Shown: positions 16,962 to 26,325 of the stretch, piece after piece
Numbering within the stretch: the first letter of the stretch is position 1
How the letters are laid out: the number at the start of each line of letters is the position of its first letter
Assembly: GCA_030684555.1 (NCBI GenBank)
Contig: JAUXVN010000145.1
Coordinates: 1 to 48,290, forward strand
DNA: 48,290 bases
Direction of reading: 5' to 3'
Source of the DNA: Ignavibacteria bacterium
Lineage (GTDB): Bacteria > Bacteroidota > Ignavibacteria > Ignavibacteriales > Ignavibacteriaceae
The notes under the pieces: model-generated
The model's database searches: none
Told to the model about the DNA's origin: nothing
What the model saw: only the letters and a program-made list of their open reading frames with translations
Made by a program: the position numbers and the translations under genes

Positions 16962-18368
16962 ATGGATGAAGTAAAAGAACAAGAAGCCTATCGGGATACC
17001 ATTTCAACTATCAACACTGATGGTAAACGAGCCTGGATATATCCCAAAAAACCAAGTGGTCGCTATTATAATGCAAGAAATATTGTAGCAGTCATTTTAT
17101 TATTGATACTTTTTATAACCCCCTTCATAAAAGTACACGGACAGCCACTTATTTTACTCAATTTACTTGAAAGACAATTTATTCTCTTTGGAGTAACTTT
17201 TGGACCGCATGATTTTTACATTTTCGTACTGCTTTTCATTACTACGATTGTATTTGTAATTTTATTTACAGCAATATATGGAAGAATTTTTTGTGGTTGG
17301 ATTTGTCCTCAAACTATTTTTATGGAAATGGTTTTTCGTAAAATTGAGTATTGGATTGAAGGTGATTTCAACAAACAGCGTTCACTTGATGCCCAAGAAT
17401 GGAATAATGAAAAATTATTCAAAAAGGGAACCAAACACATCATCTTTTTCAGTCTCTCATTTATTATCTCAAATTTATTTCTTTCTTATATAATCGGGAT
17501 TGATCAATTATTTAAAATAATTACTGATCCTCCGATGGAACATCTTACCGGTTTAATAGCTATCACAATATTTTCATTCCTCTTCTACTTTGTTTTTGCA
17601 AAGTTTAGGGAGCAAGCATGCACAATTGTTTGCCCATATGGAAGATTACAGGGTGTATTGCTTGATAAAAATTCTCTCGTTGTTGCTTACGATCATGTTC
17701 GGGGTGAGCCTCGAGGAAAATTAAAAAAGAATGAAGAAAGAAGTTCAGGTGATTGCATAGATTGCCATCTGTGTGTTGATGTTTGTCCGACCGGAATCGA
17801 TATCAGAAACGGTGTGCAACTTGAATGTGTTAACTGCACAGCTTGTATTGATGCGTGTGACAATGTGATGGATAAAATTGATAAACCGCGAGGTTTGATT
17901 AGATACGATTCACTTAATGGCATAATTGACCGCATCCGGTTTAAAATTACTCCAAGGATAATCAGTTATTCAACGGTACTTGCAGTTTTACTAATTATAG
18001 TGACGGTACTCCTCTTTACACGGGAAAATATCTCGGTAAATATTCTGAGGACACCGGGAATGCTTTTTCAGGATCAACCAGAAAATAAAATAAGTAATTT
18101 GTATAATATTAATATTGTTAATAAGACTTTTGAGACAATTCCAATTAATATAAAAGTTAAAAACATTGATGCCAATATTGTTGTACTTGGAAATGCTTAT
18201 TCAATTGAACCTCATCAAGTATTTGATGGTAAATTTATGGTTGTATTAGAAAAGGACAAAATTGATAAATTGAACATGCCTTTAGAAATTGGTGTGTATG
18301 AAAAAGGTGTCGAAGTCGCATCAATTAAAACATCATTTTTATCACATTTTAGGACAAAAGTTAAATGA
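16962..18368 (+). CDS. ccoG: cytochrome cbb3 oxidase accessory protein CcoG (RdxA/FixG)
   Basis: 468-residue membrane iron-sulfur protein. CcoG reduces Cu(II) to Cu(I) for oxidase assembly. Several helices carry the FCGWICPQTIFMEM motif. After these come a polyferredoxin segment with VCPYGR and two [4Fe-4S] motifs (CIDCHLCVDVCP and CVNCTACIDACD), a further helix, and the FixG-type Ig-like C-terminal domain. An upstream TTG at 16929 would make it 11 residues longer, but that codon lies in the hairpin after ccoP. I chose the ATG at 16962; 16950 is also possible. The gene ends in a 4-base ATGA overlap with ccoH. Confidence 0.9.
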   Translation: MDEVKEQEAYRDTISTINTDGKRAWIYPKKPSGRYYNARNIVAVILLLILFITPFIKVHGQPLILLNLLERQFILFGVTFGPHDFYIFVLLFITTIVFVILFTAIYGRIFCGWICPQTIFMEMVFRKIEYWIEGDFNKQRSLDAQEWNNEKLFKKGTKHIIFFSLSFIISNLFLSYIIGIDQLFKIITDPPMEHLTGLIAITIFSFLFYFVFAKFREQACTIVCPYGRLQGVLLDKNSLVVAYDHVRGEPRGKLKKNEERSSGDCIDCHLCVDVCPTGIDIRNGVQLECVNCTACIDACDNVMDKIDKPRGLIRYDSLNGIIDRIRFKITPRIISYSTVLAVLLIIVTVLLFTRENISVNILRTPGMLFQDQPENKISNLYNINIVNKTFETIPINIKVKNIDANIVVLGNAYSIEPHQVFDGKFMVVLEKDKIDKLNMPLEIGVYEKGVEVASIKTSFLSHFRTKVK

Positions 18369-18814
18369 AGAAACGACTAAGCTGGGGAACGGGGATAGCA
18401 ATCTTTATTATCGGATTTTTAATACTGAACGTAATCTTTGTTTTTTTCGCCTTCGGTGAAAAAGTAGATTTGGTTACAGATAATTATTATGCCCAGGAAT
18501 TAAAGTATCAAGAAGAAATTGATAAGCAGAATAAAACTGCTTCACTTGATACCCAAATCCAATTCATTACTTCAGAAAGTTCTTTAAGTTTCAAATTCCC
18601 ACCTCAATTACTTTCAAACGAGATTAAAGGTGAAGTTCATTTTTATAGACCTTCTAATTCTACTTATGATAAAATTTTCCCATTGGAGTTAAATTCATCG
18701 GGTGAATTTGTTATTCCGACTAATTCATTCAAAAAAGGTTTTTGGAAGATCAAATTGAATTGGGAGTACGACTCGGAAAAATTCTTTAAAGAAGAAAAGA
18801 TCTTTATAAACTGA
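18365..18814 (+). CDS. ccoH: FixH/CcoH-family protein
   Basis: 149-residue protein with one N-terminal membrane helix (GIAIFIIGFLILNVIFVFF) and a beta-rich periplasmic domain. The conserved FixH feature is the segment VDLVTDNYYAQELKYQEEID just after the helix. FixH/CcoH proteins are required for cbb3 assembly and stay associated with the complex. Four-base overlap with ccoG upstream and one-base overlap (TGATG) with the next gene show tight coupling in the assembly part of the operon. Confidence 0.88.
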   Translation: MKKRLSWGTGIAIFIIGFLILNVIFVFFAFGEKVDLVTDNYYAQELKYQEEIDKQNKTASLDTQIQFITSESSLSFKFPPQLLSNEIKGEVHFYRPSNSTYDKIFPLELNSSGEFVIPTNSFKKGFWKIKLNWEYDSEKFFKEEKIFIN

Positions 18815-19530
18815 TGGAATCTGTTCATATCACTGCCGGATTTATTCTTGGACTATTAGGAAGTCTGCATTGTCTTGGAATGTGTGGACCAATAGCATTA
18901 GCCTTACCATTAAATCAAACTACAAAAGCATCTTTTATCCTCAGCCGGTTTTTATATAATTTCGGTAGAGTTATTAGTTACTCTTTAATGGGATTGGTTT
19001 TCGGATTATTGGGAGATAGATTAAAACTTATTGGGTTGCAGCAGTTTGTTTCAGTTGGAGCCGGAATAATAATTTTAGTGTATGCACTTTTCCCTCAAAA
19101 AAGTGAAGCCTTAGTTCTCTCGATTCCATTTATGAAAAATGTTTTAGGGAAAATAAATAAAATTATTGCTCCATTATTTAAAGAGAAATCTGTTTACGCT
19201 CTTCTGAAAATTGGAATACTAAATGGATTTCTACCCTGTGGCTTTGTTTATGTGGGAATTGCCGGAGCAATAAGTACCGGAAGTCCTTTAAATGGGATGC
19301 TGTTTATGATGTTGTTTGGGTTCGGAACTATTCCATTAATGTTTACTGTTACACTTTTCAGTTCGGTAATTAATTTAAAAGCGCGTTTGAAACTTAGAAA
19401 AATTGTTCCTGCATTTGTAGTTGTACTTGCCATACTTTTTATTCTTCGTGGACTTGGTCTTGGTATTCCATATCTTAGTCCGAAATTAAATTCAGCTGCC
19501 TCCGGACATGATGTTGAGTGTGTGCACTGA
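18814..19530 (+). CDS. TauE/SafE or DsbD_2-like membrane protein of cbb3 operon
   Basis: 238-residue integral membrane protein with about six helices. The opening helix carries LGSLHCLGMCGPIALAL, whose C-x3-C spacing recalls metal-handling membrane proteins of the sulfite-exporter-like/DsbD_2 family. A second motif, NGFLPCGFVYVGIAGA, places another Cys-Gly in a later helix. Members of this family regularly follow fixH in cbb3 clusters and are thought to help copper delivery or cytochrome maturation; the exact substrate is not established. The C terminus (HDVECVH) has extra His and Cys residues that could bind metal. It is the last gene of the operon; no good terminator is visible in the 94 bases that follow. 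Confidence 0.8.
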   Translation: MESVHITAGFILGLLGSLHCLGMCGPIALALPLNQTTKASFILSRFLYNFGRVISYSLMGLVFGLLGDRLKLIGLQQFVSVGAGIIILVYALFPQKSEALVLSIPFMKNVLGKINKIIAPLFKEKSVYALLKIGILNGFLPCGFVYVGIAGAISTGSPLNGMLFMMLFGFGTIPLMFTVTLFSSVINLKARLKLRKIVPAFVVVLAILFILRGLGLGIPYLSPKLNSAASGHDVECVH

Positions 19531-19624
19531 CTTATACAGGGTAGAGAATTGTAGCTTCTAACTATTAATAAATCTTATTAGTTTTACTCTTCAAAAATTA
19601 ATCAATACTGGAAAGTCATTCTTG

Positions 19625-21193
19625 ATGAAAAAGAAAAAAATTTTATGGATAGATGATGAGATTGACCTGTTCAGATCTCATATCATTTTTTTATCTGAAA
19701 AAGGATATGATGTTTCTACAGTAACAAATGGTGAAGATGCACTTCACTTATTAGATGAAGATGAAATCGATTTGATTTTCCTTGATGAGATGATGCCGGG
19801 TATGGGTGGTCTTGAGGTTCTAGGAAGAATAAAAGAAAAGCATTCTAATATTCCTGTAGTGATGGTGACCAAGAGTGAAGAAGAATCTTTAATGGATGAA
19901 GCCATCGGAGGTAAAATTAAAGATTACCTTACTAAACCTGTTAACCCAAGCCAGATACTTCTTGTTTGTAAAAAGATTTTAGAAGGTAAACGGATATCTT
20001 CTCAATTTGTGACTAAAGATTATCTCCAGGATTTTAATCAAATCTCAATGTTGTTGCAAAATAATTTAGATCACAATGAGTGGATTGATCTTTATCTTAA
20101 ACTTTGCGCATGGGATATTGAACTCGATGTTCATCCTGAAACGGGTTTAAGACAATCTTTGAATGAACAAAAAAAAGAATGCAACAAAGAATTTTCACGA
20201 TTTATTGAGAAAAATTATGTCAAATGGTTGAACACTTCAACTCGTGAAAATCGTCCGACTCTAACTGTTGATATTTTAAATGATCATGTAATTTCATCTA
20301 TCGAAGAAGAGAATAAAACAATTTTCTTTTTTGTACTTGATTGCTTACGTCTTGATCAATGGTTAGTAATGGAAAAGCACTTAATTGATATGTTCAAAAT
20401 CTCGAAGGAATATTATTATTCGATTCTTCCAACTGCAACTTCTTATGCCCGAAATGCCTTATTTGCCGGACTTTTCCCGTCTGAAATTGAAAAATATTAT
20501 CCCGATCTATGGCACGGTGCTGATGAAGACGAACGAAGTATGAATAAATATGAAAAGGAATTTCTGCAACTATTCTTGGACAGAAAAAGAATCAAGTTAA
20601 AAAATGACTTTAAGTATATTAAGATTATTGATCCTGAAGTAGGACGTAACTTCGAACAAAATATTATGTCATATCAGAACAATCAGTTAACTGCAGTTGT
20701 TGTAAACTTTTTGGATATGATGGTTCATGGGCGATCTGACTCAGAATTACTAAAAGAAATTGCACCGGAAGAATCAGCATTCCGTTCATTAACAAACAGT
20801 TGGTTTACACATTCATCTTTACTTTCAACATTTCGATCTCTTTCTAAGATGAAAAATGTAAAAATAGTTATAACTACTGATCATGGAAGTATTCGTGCGA
20901 TGCGTGGCGCTAAGGTTTTGGGAGATAAGGAAACTTCAACAAGTTTAAGATTTAAGTACGGCCGTAATTTGAAGGTTGATGAAAAACATGCAATTTTTAT
21001 AAAAGACCCATTAGCTTATAAACTCCCAAGAAGAGGAATTACTATAAATTATATTATTGCAAAAGAAGATTATTATTTTGTCTATCCGACTGATTATCAT
21101 CGTTTCCTAAGTTACTATAAAGATACTTTCCAGCACGGTGGAATTTCAATGGAGGAAATGATTTTACCGGTAATTACAATGGAACCAAGATAA
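19625..21193 (+). CDS. porX: PorX: response regulator with PglZ phosphatase domain (T9SS regulator)
   Basis: 522-residue two-domain protein. Residues 1-120 are a receiver domain with the acidic pair in LWIDDE, the phosphoacceptor Asp in LIFLDEMMPG (about D54), and the switch Lys in LTKPVN. A helical linker follows, then a PglZ-type alkaline-phosphatase-superfamily domain. Its likely metal and nucleophile residues are in FVLDCLRLDQW, LPTATSYARNAL and VITTDHGSIR. This architecture is that of PorX, which with sensor PorY controls type IX secretion genes and acts as a Zn-dependent phosphodiesterase on oligoadenylates. A TTG at 19622 precedes the chosen ATG by one codon. No sensor kinase is adjacent, as is usual for porX. 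tsaE starts directly after the stop. Confidence 0.9.
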   Translation: MKKKKILWIDDEIDLFRSHIIFLSEKGYDVSTVTNGEDALHLLDEDEIDLIFLDEMMPGMGGLEVLGRIKEKHSNIPVVMVTKSEEESLMDEAIGGKIKDYLTKPVNPSQILLVCKKILEGKRISSQFVTKDYLQDFNQISMLLQNNLDHNEWIDLYLKLCAWDIELDVHPETGLRQSLNEQKKECNKEFSRFIEKNYVKWLNTSTRENRPTLTVDILNDHVISSIEEENKTIFFFVLDCLRLDQWLVMEKHLIDMFKISKEYYYSILPTATSYARNALFAGLFPSEIEKYYPDLWHGADEDERSMNKYEKEFLQLFLDRKRIKLKNDFKYIKIIDPEVGRNFEQNIMSYQNNQLTAVVVNFLDMMVHGRSDSELLKEIAPEESAFRSLTNSWFTHSSLLSTFRSLSKMKNVKIVITTDHGSIRAMRGAKVLGDKETSTSLRFKYGRNLKVDEKHAIFIKDPLAYKLPRRGITINYIIAKEDYYFVYPTDYHRFLSYYKDTFQHGGISMEEMILPVITMEPR

Positions 21194-21622
21194 ATGGAGT
21201 TGGTTCTGGAAAAGCATATTCATTCTGAAGATGAAATGACAGAGTTTGCACAAAATTTTGCTTCATCTTTATCAGATGGGGCAGTAGTAATATTAAATGG
21301 AAATTTGGGTGCGGGAAAAACATTCATTGTAAAAGCGATTGCAAAACTATGGAAGATTGAAAATGTTACAAGTCCAACATTCGCATTGGTAAATGATTAT
21401 ACCGGGACAAAACGGGTTATTCATTTTGATTTTTATCGTGTTGGTGAAGAACAAGAATTGTATGATATAGGTTTTGATGAATATCTTTCAGATGAAAATG
21501 CAATCAAATTTATTGAGTGGGGCGAGTTGTTTCCCTTTATTTTACCGAATAAAAGAGTTGAATTAAAAATAATTATTGGCGATGGTGATTTCAGAACAAT
21601 TACAGTTTTCAAATATGAATGA
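21194..21622 (+). CDS. tsaE: tRNA threonylcarbamoyladenosine biosynthesis ATPase TsaE
   Basis: 142-residue P-loop ATPase with the Walker A sequence NGNLGAGKTF, the SPTFALVNDY motif, the HFDFYR motif and a terminal FIEWGE, all typical of TsaE. It drives turnover of the TsaB-TsaD complex that makes t6A at position 37 of ANN-decoding tRNAs. The ATG follows the porX stop directly; the 3' end overlaps tsaB by eight bases. tsaD is at 41.3 kb. Confidence 0.93.
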   Translation: MELVLEKHIHSEDEMTEFAQNFASSLSDGAVVILNGNLGAGKTFIVKAIAKLWKIENVTSPTFALVNDYTGTKRVIHFDFYRVGEEQELYDIGFDEYLSDENAIKFIEWGELFPFILPNKRVELKIIIGDGDFRTITVFKYE

Positions 21623-22271
21623 AAAACCGATACTGGCAATCGAAACATCGGATAAACTTTGTGGAGCCTCGGTTTATTTTAACAATGAAAAATATTCGGA
21701 AACTATTTTGATGTTGAAGAATAGTCATTCTGAAAAAATTTTTAATTGTGTAGATGTTTCACTCAAGCAAATTGGTGTTGAACTAAAAGATTGCAAGGTA
21801 ATTGCGGTTTCTTCAGGACCCGGTTCTTTTACAGGATTGAGGATTGGTTTATCATCTGCTAAAGGTTTGGCTATGGGTTCCGGTCTGCCGATTGTACTTG
21901 TCCCAACTTTTGAAGCACTCGCTCTTGAGCTTCTACTTTCTACCAAACCGGGAGATGAATTTGTAATAGCAAATAAAGTGAATATTGAAGAAATATATTA
22001 TGCAAGATTTAAAAATGACGGAAATATTTATAAATTTGTAGAGGATTTGAAATTAATTCGACAAGATGAATTAGAAAATCTCTCAAAGGGAGTATTAGTT
22101 TTCGGAAATGTAGTTAATTCAAATTTGAAAATTATTAATAAGTTTGCCCCTTCACCAAAAAGTATTGCGGAATGGTGCATGAGATTTGGTCAAAATCTGT
22201 TAACATATGAGTATGATTATCTTGAACCAAAATATTTAAAATCTTTTAGTATAAACAGGAAAGTTAAATGA
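21615..22271 (+). CDS. tsaB: tRNA threonylcarbamoyladenosine biosynthesis protein TsaB
   Basis: 218-residue ASKHA-fold scaffold protein of the t6A complex. It opens with ILAIETSDKLCGASV and has the family signatures SSGPGSFTGLRIGLSSAKG and VLVPTFEALA. TsaB dimerises with TsaD and does not itself bind the metal ligand. The open frame extends upstream to a non-ATG codon at 21576, but homologues begin at MNEKPILAIE, so the start is the ATG at 21615 overlapping tsaE by eight bases. The end overlaps the next gene by four bases (ATGA). Confidence 0.93.
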   Translation: MNEKPILAIETSDKLCGASVYFNNEKYSETILMLKNSHSEKIFNCVDVSLKQIGVELKDCKVIAVSSGPGSFTGLRIGLSSAKGLAMGSGLPIVLVPTFEALALELLLSTKPGDEFVIANKVNIEEIYYARFKNDGNIYKFVEDLKLIRQDELENLSKGVLVFGNVVNSNLKIINKFAPSPKSIAEWCMRFGQNLLTYEYDYLEPKYLKSFSINRKVK

Positions 22272-22993
22272 AGCGATTAATTTTATTTATGTTAGTTGTA
22301 ACTAATGTTCTTCTATTTGCACAATTGCAGAGTCCAAAAATATTTGTGCCTAGTGACTCGTTTGATTTTGGAAATATACCTGAAGGACAATCAGTAATAC
22401 ATAACTTTATTATTGTTAATACAGGCGGCGATATGCTTAAACTTGGACAAGTTATCTCTTCCTGTGGTTGCACAGCAGCAGAACCTGAAAAGAAAGAATT
22501 AAAACCGGGTGAAAGTACAACAATGAAAGTCGAGTTTAATTCGGTAGGTAGAGCGGGGAAACAGGTAAAACAGATTTCCGTTTCGTCAAATGACCCTGTT
22601 ACTCCAAGAGTTAAATTTGTTATCTCCGGAAATGTAGTTGATGCTGTCACTTTTGCCGAACAAGCAACCGGGCCAAAGATAATCTTTGAGAAAAATCAGC
22701 ACGATTTTGGAAAAATTTATGAAGGTAAAATTGTAGAATATACTTTCAAATTTAAAAATGCGGGCAAAGGTGTTCTCAATATTAAAGACGTGAAAACCAC
22801 TTGCGGATGTACTGCCGCGGTAGTAACCGGAAAAAAATTAAAACCGGGTGAAGAAGGGTCAATCAAAATTGAGTTTGATTCATCAAATCGTTTTGGCAGA
22901 ACAAGCCGCAACATAATCGTTTCGTCTAACGATCCTGATGAAGCAATCAAAACATTAACTATTTACGCCGATATCTTAAAGAAAGAAAGCTAA
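22268..22993 (+). CDS. exported DUF1573 protein, two Ig-like repeats
   Basis: 241-residue exported protein. A signal peptide (about 1-18, ending LLFAQ) is followed by two DUF1573 repeats (about 30-125 and 140-235). Each repeat has the pattern FDFG/HDFG, a GCTAA motif (SSCGCTAAEP and TTCGCTAAVV, with one base of variation in the second as TCGCTAA within KTTCGC), then KPGE and a closing VSSNDP. The fold is Ig-like. The family is abundant in Bacteroidota; its function is unknown and the paired cysteines may form disulfides. The 4-base overlap with tsaB places it in the same transcript, and accD starts one base after its stop. Confidence 0.82.
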   Translation: MKRLILFMLVVTNVLLFAQLQSPKIFVPSDSFDFGNIPEGQSVIHNFIIVNTGGDMLKLGQVISSCGCTAAEPEKKELKPGESTTMKVEFNSVGRAGKQVKQISVSSNDPVTPRVKFVISGNVVDAVTFAEQATGPKIIFEKNQHDFGKIYEGKIVEYTFKFKNAGKGVLNIKDVKTTCGCTAAVVTGKKLKPGEEGSIKIEFDSSNRFGRTSRNIIVSSNDPDEAIKTLTIYADILKKES

Positions 22994-22994
22994 T

Positions 22995-23834
22995 ATGGCT
23001 TGGTTCAAAAGAGCGAAAGAAAATATCTCTTCTGATTCACAGAAGAAAGAACTCCCGGATGGGTTGTGGGAAAAATGTCCTTCATGCGGCGAAATAATTC
23101 ATAAAAAGCAACTTGAAATTAATCACTGGTGTTGTTTAAAATGTAATCATCATTTTAGAATCGGGAGTGATGAATATATTAAAATTTTATTGGATGATGA
23201 TTCATTCAAAGAGATAAACAAAAAAATGCGCTCTGCAAATCCATTGAATTTTGTCGATACAAAAAAGTACAACGATCGAATTGAAGATACAATAAAAAAA
23301 ACTAATCTCTTCGACGCAATTAAAACCGGAACCGGAAAAATTAACAATCGTGAAGTTGCTTTTGGATGTATGGATTTTAAGTTTATCGGTGGTAGTATGG
23401 GCTCGGTTGTTGGTGAGAAAATTGCTCGTTTAATTGATAGGGCAATTAAAAATAAGATTCCACTCATTCTGATTTCCGCAAGTGGTGGTGCTAGAATGAT
23501 GGAAGGGGCTTTATCATTGATGCAAATGGCTAAGACAAGTTCACGACTCGCAAAATTAGCAGATGAAAAGATTCCATATATCTCAATTTTGACTGATCCG
23601 ACTACAGGTGGAACAACCGCAAGCTATGCGATGCTCGGAGATATAAATATTGCTGAACCAAAGGCGTTAATCGGTTTTGCAGGACCTAGAGTAATTAAAC
23701 AAACAATTGGAAGAGATTTACCTGTTGGATTTCAAAAATCTGAATTTCTATTAGAACATGGTTTTGTTGATACTGTAATTGCCCGCAAAGATATGAAGAA
23801 CACAATTTCTACATTTTTAGATTTGGTAAGCTGA
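22995..23834 (+). CDS. accD: acetyl-CoA carboxylase carboxyltransferase subunit beta
   Basis: 279-residue carboxyltransferase beta subunit that with AccA transfers CO2 from biotin to acetyl-CoA, the first step of fatty acid synthesis. The N-terminal zinc ribbon has four Cys (CPSCGE and CCLKCNHH). The crotonase-like core contains ISASGGARMMEGALSLMQM, the TGGTTASYAMLGD motif and FAGPRVIKQT. Full length for the family. accA is not in the window. Biotin ligase (birA) lies 1.6 kb downstream on the other strand. Confidence 0.95.
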   Translation: MAWFKRAKENISSDSQKKELPDGLWEKCPSCGEIIHKKQLEINHWCCLKCNHHFRIGSDEYIKILLDDDSFKEINKKMRSANPLNFVDTKKYNDRIEDTIKKTNLFDAIKTGTGKINNREVAFGCMDFKFIGGSMGSVVGEKIARLIDRAIKNKIPLILISASGGARMMEGALSLMQMAKTSSRLAKLADEKIPYISILTDPTTGGTTASYAMLGDINIAEPKALIGFAGPRVIKQTIGRDLPVGFQKSEFLLEHGFVDTVIARKDMKNTISTFLDLVS

Positions 23835-23859
23835 GGAAATTATAAAAGTTATTACATCA

Positions 23860-24699
23860 ATGTTGGAAATGCAGCAATATTCCAACAAGTTGCGATCCGA
23901 AGGTAAATCAATTGGATTTGTACCGACAATGGGTTATTTGCATGAAGGTCATATCTCATTACTTCGTGCAAGTAAGAATGAGTGTGTTGTTTCTGTAGTT
24001 TCGATTTTTGTAAACCCGACTCAATTTTCCCCTAACGAAGATTTAGCAAAATATCCGCGTGATTTCGAAAGAGATTTTTCTTTACTTGAAAAAGAAGATT
24101 GCGATATTCTTTTTTATCCTGAACCATCAGAAATATACCCTCCAAATTATCAAACTTATGTTGTGGTTGATGGGATAACCAATGTTCTTGAGGGACAATA
24201 CCGCCCAACTCATTTCAGAGGCGTAACTACAATTGTAAATTTATTATTCAATATTGTACTTCCGCATAAAGCATATTTCGGACAAAAAGATGCACAGCAA
24301 TGTGCAGTGATTTTAAAAATGGTAAATGATTTACGAATGAATCTCGAAGTTAGAATATGCCCGATTATAAGGGAGTCAGATGGACTTGCGATGAGTTCTC
24401 GAAATATCTATTTAAGTGATGCGGAGCGGATCGATGCTTTAGTATTATCTCGTGCAATAATTACTGCAAATGAATTAATAATTTCCGGGGAAAGGAATGT
24501 CGCTGAAATTTTAAATGCAATGGTTGCGATAATTAATCGTGCAAAATCTTCATCATTAGATTATATCGAGATTGTAGATTTTTTCACGTTTGAAAAAGTT
24601 GAAAAATTATTTAAGGGGAAGAAATATCTTATTCTCATAGCATGTAAAATTGGAAAGACACGTTTAATTGATAATGATATTATTACAATCAATAGTTAA
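23860..24699 (+). CDS. panC: pantothenate synthetase
   Basis: 279-residue ligase that condenses pantoate and beta-alanine with ATP hydrolysis. Signatures include FVPTMGYLHEGH (the nucleotide-binding HIGH-like motif), SIFVNPTQF, FRGVTTIVNLLFN, YFGQKDAQQ and AMSSRNIYLS, all intact. The first conventional start is the ATG at 23860, but it has no Shine-Dalgarno at proper distance. In-frame codons just before it read I-K-V-I-T-S, matching the usual MK-V/I-I start of the family, and GAGGA (23833-23837) lies four bases before the ATA at 23842. A non-canonical start at ATA 23842 is therefore possible. The end overlaps the convergent coaX gene by four bases. Confidence 0.93.
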   Translation: MLEMQQYSNKLRSEGKSIGFVPTMGYLHEGHISLLRASKNECVVSVVSIFVNPTQFSPNEDLAKYPRDFERDFSLLEKEDCDILFYPEPSEIYPPNYQTYVVVDGITNVLEGQYRPTHFRGVTTIVNLLFNIVLPHKAYFGQKDAQQCAVILKMVNDLRMNLEVRICPIIRESDGLAMSSRNIYLSDAERIDALVLSRAIITANELIISGERNVAEILNAMVAIINRAKSSSLDYIEIVDFFTFEKVEKLFKGKKYLILIACKIGKTRLIDNDIITINS

Positions 24700-25427
24700 C
24701 CCATTTTTTCAGCCACACTTAAAATTCCGATCAACACTAAATCCTTTTCATACATAATATTTTTATCGAGATAGGGAAGAAGTTTTTTACTATTTCCGCC
24801 TGTAATAAATATGCTCGCATTTGTCTCATATAGCTTCTCAATTTTATTTATACTATGGCTTATGAAACCGAGTGTAGCATTAACAACTCCGGAAACAATA
24901 GAAGTTTCTGTTGAATTGCCTATAAATTCTGTATAACTATCAAAATTCAATTCCGGTAGTAGAGAAGTGTTTTTGTTTAGTGAGGAAAACATTGTAGAAA
25001 TACCGGGAGCGATTAGTCCACCAATGAATGAATTTTGATACAACACATTAATTGTAGTTGCTGTACCACAATCGATAGTAATAATTAAATCAGATTTATG
25101 TGAATTTAATTGAGCTAATTTTTTTGCTCCAAGAATTCCACAAACCCTATCTATACCAAGTGTTTGCGGTGTTTTGTAAAGTATATCGATTCCTAAATTC
25201 GGATTAATATTTACTTCAAAAATTTTCTTTGTTTCAACACATCCCAATAATTCTGCAGATTTGCTCGGAACTACAGATGAAAAAAATATTTTTTCAACTA
25301 TACCTAACTCATTTAAAAGTTCGTTAAATGAATTTGAAGTATTAATCGAAAAAGTCTTATCAATATTACTCTCTTTTACTATACCGACTTTTGTTCTTGA
25401 ATTCCCAATATCAATTAAGGCAATCAT
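24696..25427 (-). CDS. coaX: type III pantothenate kinase
   Basis: 243-residue kinase that phosphorylates pantothenate in the first step of CoA synthesis. The ASKHA fold shows the phosphate loop DIGNSRTKVG at the N terminus, GIDRVCGILGA (pantothenate-binding region), TIDCGTATTINVL and the C-terminal ITGGNSK. It lies on the minus strand, convergent with panC, the preceding enzyme of the same pathway, and overlaps it by four bases. The birA stop and the coaX start share one base, so the two minus-strand genes form an operon. Confidence 0.94.
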   Translation of the reverse strand: MIALIDIGNSRTKVGIVKESNIDKTFSINTSNSFNELLNELGIVEKIFFSSVVPSKSAELLGCVETKKIFEVNINPNLGIDILYKTPQTLGIDRVCGILGAKKLAQLNSHKSDLIITIDCGTATTINVLYQNSFIGGLIAPGISTMFSSLNKNTSLLPELNFDSYTEFIGNSTETSIVSGVVNATLGFISHSINKIEKLYETNASIFITGGNSKKLLPYLDKNIMYEKDLVLIGILSVAEKMG

Positions 25428-26212
25428 TAATAAACACTCACATCACCAAAACTAATTTTTTCAATTCCATTTTTACTTTTTAAAAGTAAATATCCCTCAT
25501 CATCAATGTCCTCAAAAATTCCATGTTTGGTTTCTTCAAGTTGAATTACTGAAATTTTTTCACCAATCAATTTGCAGCTCTTTCGCCATTCTTTTAGAAT
25601 TGAATCCGGATCAGATTTCAATTTGTATAACATGCCTTCATAATTATTCAATAATTCGGCTAATAATTTTTCACGTTCAATAAACTGCCCATACTCATGT
25701 TTAATTGAAGTTGGTTGAATATTGTATTGCCCTTGAAAAATAGTTTGATTAACATTCACACCAATACCAACAACCAATTTTATCATTTTATTTCCTGACG
25801 AAACTGATTCCAGCAAGATTCCGGAGATTTTTTTTCCGTTAATCAGAACATCATTTGGCCATTTTAATTCAGGCTTTAATTGAAAAAGATTTTCTATCGT
25901 TTGGGCAACAACAACTGAAGAGCCTAAATTTAGCAAGTTAATCGACCTTCCAAATGATGCCGTTTTCGTTAAAAGAATTGAGAATGTAAGATTTTGTCCT
26001 TTAGTGCTATACCATTGCCTATCAAATCGCCCTCTCCCTTTGTTCTGTTTTTCTGCAAGTAATACAGTTCCGTCTGTTGAGATCTCATTCTTTTTATCAA
26101 GTAAGAAAGAGTTTGTTGAGTCAAGTTCTTCGATAAAAAGGAAGTTTCTTCCAATCCAATTTGTATCGAGTTTAATATCAAATTTTTCAATTGTGAATAC
26201 AGTTGTTTCCAT
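25427..26212 (-). CDS. birA: biotin--[acetyl-CoA carboxylase] ligase
   Basis: 261-residue class I biotin protein ligase that attaches biotin to AccB. Motifs: DSTNSFLLDK, the biotinyl-AMP loop KGRGRFDRQW, LKWPNDVLING (catalytic Lys) and KLVVGIGVNVNQT. It has no N-terminal winged helix, so it should not act as a repressor. It is the first gene of the birA-coaX minus-strand pair and is divergent from the hsp20-dnaK operon across a 225-base gap. Confidence 0.92.
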   Translation of the reverse strand: METTVFTIEKFDIKLDTNWIGRNFLFIEELDSTNSFLLDKKNEISTDGTVLLAEKQNKGRGRFDRQWYSTKGQNLTFSILLTKTASFGRSINLLNLGSSVVVAQTIENLFQLKPELKWPNDVLINGKKISGILLESVSSGNKMIKLVVGIGVNVNQTIFQGQYNIQPTSIKHEYGQFIEREKLLAELLNNYEGMLYKLKSDPDSILKEWRKSCKLIGEKISVIQLEETKHGIFEDIDDEGYLLLKSKNGIEKISFGDVSVY

Positions 26213-26325
26213 AAATTCTCTATTTTGTCATAAAAAATGTCGTTTTTGTCAATGTGAAGTCAATATGGCAGCTTTCCATGTCGTATTGGCAAACAAAGAC
26301 TTTTGTTAATAATATTCATAACTTA

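Noticed and set aside
22264-22650. 128-codon minus-strand frame opposite the DUF1573 gene
   Set aside because: Covers the signal peptide and first repeat of a supported gene and has no independent features.
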